A stretch of 64,000 bases of DNA from Bombus terrestris (taxonomy: Eukaryota > Arthropoda > Insecta > Hymenoptera > Apidae). The stretch covers positions 6,743,001 through 6,807,000 of the forward strand of contig NC_063283.1 of assembly GCF_910591885.1 (NCBI RefSeq), given 5' to 3'. A program made the translations under genes and the position numbers. Shown piece after piece: positions 62,621 through 64,000 of the stretch (positions within the stretch are counted from its first letter, which is position 1; every line of letters begins with the position of its first letter). The notes below the pieces were generated by a model. It had not been told where the DNA came from, did no database searches, and saw only the letters and a list, made by a program, of their open reading frames with translations.

Positions 62621-63131
62621 TTAGCCCCGGTCCCGGAGCCGAGGATCCTCGCTAATTGTTAATTACATCGCGAGAATTGAGGAGACCTCTTGCTTGCCAG
62701 CTTTTTCAAGATGGTTGCTTAGAGGATGGAGAGAGGTTGGGTCGAGGTTTCGGTTTGATTTTAAGGTGGTGTAGCGGTACTTGAAGAAGAAGGTTAGGAG
62801 GAGAATTATGAGAAGCTATGGGTACGTAGGAAGTTGTTGGACATAATGGGTTAGATTGAGTGTCTTTTGTTTGAATCGTAGTTCCATCAGTGTTCAAATT
62901 ATATATTTGTAAGGTTTGTTCGTGTGTAAGATTTAATAAGACGGTATGATAGTCCTGGCGGCGTTGACTTTGTTTGGAAATACTAAGAGATTTTATTTAG
63001 AGGAATCGTAAGGGATACAATAACGTGGTGGAATTTTTTCGGAGGGTAAAGGGGTTGTAACTTCCACCTTTATAAATTTATTCTTCTTTTTTCATATCTT
63101 CTTATAACGTTTCGCTTTTATCGCATTTGGC

Positions 63132-63261
63132 GAGAAATAAATTTTCTACTTTCTGAAAATAAAGGAATACGAGAGCGAATTCGTTGAATATTCTTAGAGA
63201 AATAAATTTTCTATTTTTTGAAAATAAAGGAATACGAAAGCGAATTCGTTGACTATTCTTA
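63132..63261. repeat. Recent tandem duplication, 65 bp unit, two copies
   Basis: GAGAAATAAATTTTCTA begins copies at 63132 and 63197. The two copies are nearly identical, differing at only a few positions, so this is the youngest local duplication in the window. Confidence 0.9.
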
Positions 63262-64000
63262 GCAACAATCGAATCAAATGCGAACAGACCACTGGAATTC
63301 CAAAATATCGCAATGCACGTGTATTTTGATAGCGATGAAGGTTACGTTTTATCGACATCCTGCTGGCAGCTGGTTCCCTTTCGGTTCTCCGTTGCTATAA
63401 ATCTGAAATTTATTTAAATTTGTTCAGACTTCGCAGGATCATCGGCGGACTGAAATGGTAGATCCAAGTTGACGCATTAATAACATCGTTTTAACGATTT
63501 CTATCTATTTCATTTGAAGGAAGTAGACGCATGGAGGCTGTCAAAATGCGATAATATTTTCGAACATCTTAATGTCGTTGGACGAAATTCAATTATTTCT
63601 CCAGTTATTTGAATATTATTTCATGTACACTGTAAATAAGCACAGAATCCTCGATCAGATATTCCTGGACCGAAATGAAACATCGACAAGTAAAGCACAA
63701 AATTTGTACCAAGGAAACTGAAATGAACGATATATGAGAAAATACACAGCGTAAAAGGGAAACAAGCCTCCGTGCACAAATTGTTTAAAAAATTATCCAA
63801 ATCCCGGAAAATGCACCTTTGTGTATTATTCCGCAAAATTATTTAAACCCTTAAATAAATAAATCCTGAAACCATCCTGATTCTAACTGCTCTGTTAATT
63901 ATAGTATTAAATATACACATACATTTATACTGTCAGACCATGAGTTCAGACAATGTTTGCAAATGACCGAATGATGATTAGATGAGAGTTAAAATCTAGA

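Larger units (their letters stand above)
42969..64000 (+). other. Putative first intron, open at the window end
   Basis: The region begins with the donor GTGAGC directly after the coding exon. No downstream + strand frame in 42969-64000 combines an acceptor, protein-like composition and a donor, so the intron probably runs past the window. It is AT-rich and holds two copies of one MITE family (46304-46534 and 54360-54588), several decayed tandem repeats, and CpG-rich islands near 55.2, 57.4 and 62.4 kb. If the ATG call at 42674 is wrong, this is simply intergenic DNA. Confidence 0.35.

Noticed and set aside
1..64000. tRNA, rRNA, CRISPR arrays, bacterial operons or a viral gene block
   Set aside because: No T-arm plus cloverleaf pattern, no spaced direct repeats of CRISPR type, and no long frames of replication or capsid type were seen.

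Overview
The window looks like animal nuclear DNA, most probably from an insect. The base composition is AT-rich, broken by short CpG-rich islands. There are many microsatellites and small Tc1/mariner-like inverted-repeat elements. No bacterial-style gene packing, operons, CRISPR or rRNA is visible, and I recognised no tRNA. Composition and repeat style resemble Hymenoptera (a bee or relative), but that is an inference from memory, not a measurement.

I can support only one coding feature. It is a first coding exon at 42674-42968 on the + strand, ending at a consensus splice donor. It encodes an MG-C N-terminus, a Gln/His-rich low-complexity stretch and a strongly basic tail. It sits in a CpG-rich block (about 41650-42970) with a CCAAT box, an arthropod-type initiator and a candidate 5' leader holding three short upstream ORFs. 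The following 21 kb has no exon I can defend and is best read as a long first intron, possibly with regulatory islands near 55.2, 57.4 and 62.4 kb. The 42 kb upstream of the promoter is gene desert or an unseen gene's intron.

Most of the identifiable structure is repetitive. (1) There are five inverted-repeat mobile elements: 15449-15921, 28570-28746, 46304-46534, 54360-54588, and an older element at about 54106-54690. The 46.3 and 54.4 kb elements are two copies of one family, and the 54.4 kb copy is nested inside the older element. (2) There is an unusual number of local, diverged tandem or segmental duplications with units of 33 to about 250 bp, at 21.8, 25.4, 29.2, 33.0, 49.5, 53.0, 61.8 and 63.1 kb, plus a spaced duplication at 47.8/48.8 kb. 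(3) Simple repeats include (TA)n, (CT)n, purine tracts and poly-T.

I found no convincing new biochemical system. The best leads are the nested MITE family, the cluster of decayed duplications in the putative intron and upstream region, the uORF-rich leader, and a few palindromic regulatory sites. Most open frames longer than 60 codons have non-ATG starts, lie in repeats, or are open on both strands of GC-rich DNA, so I do not call them genes.
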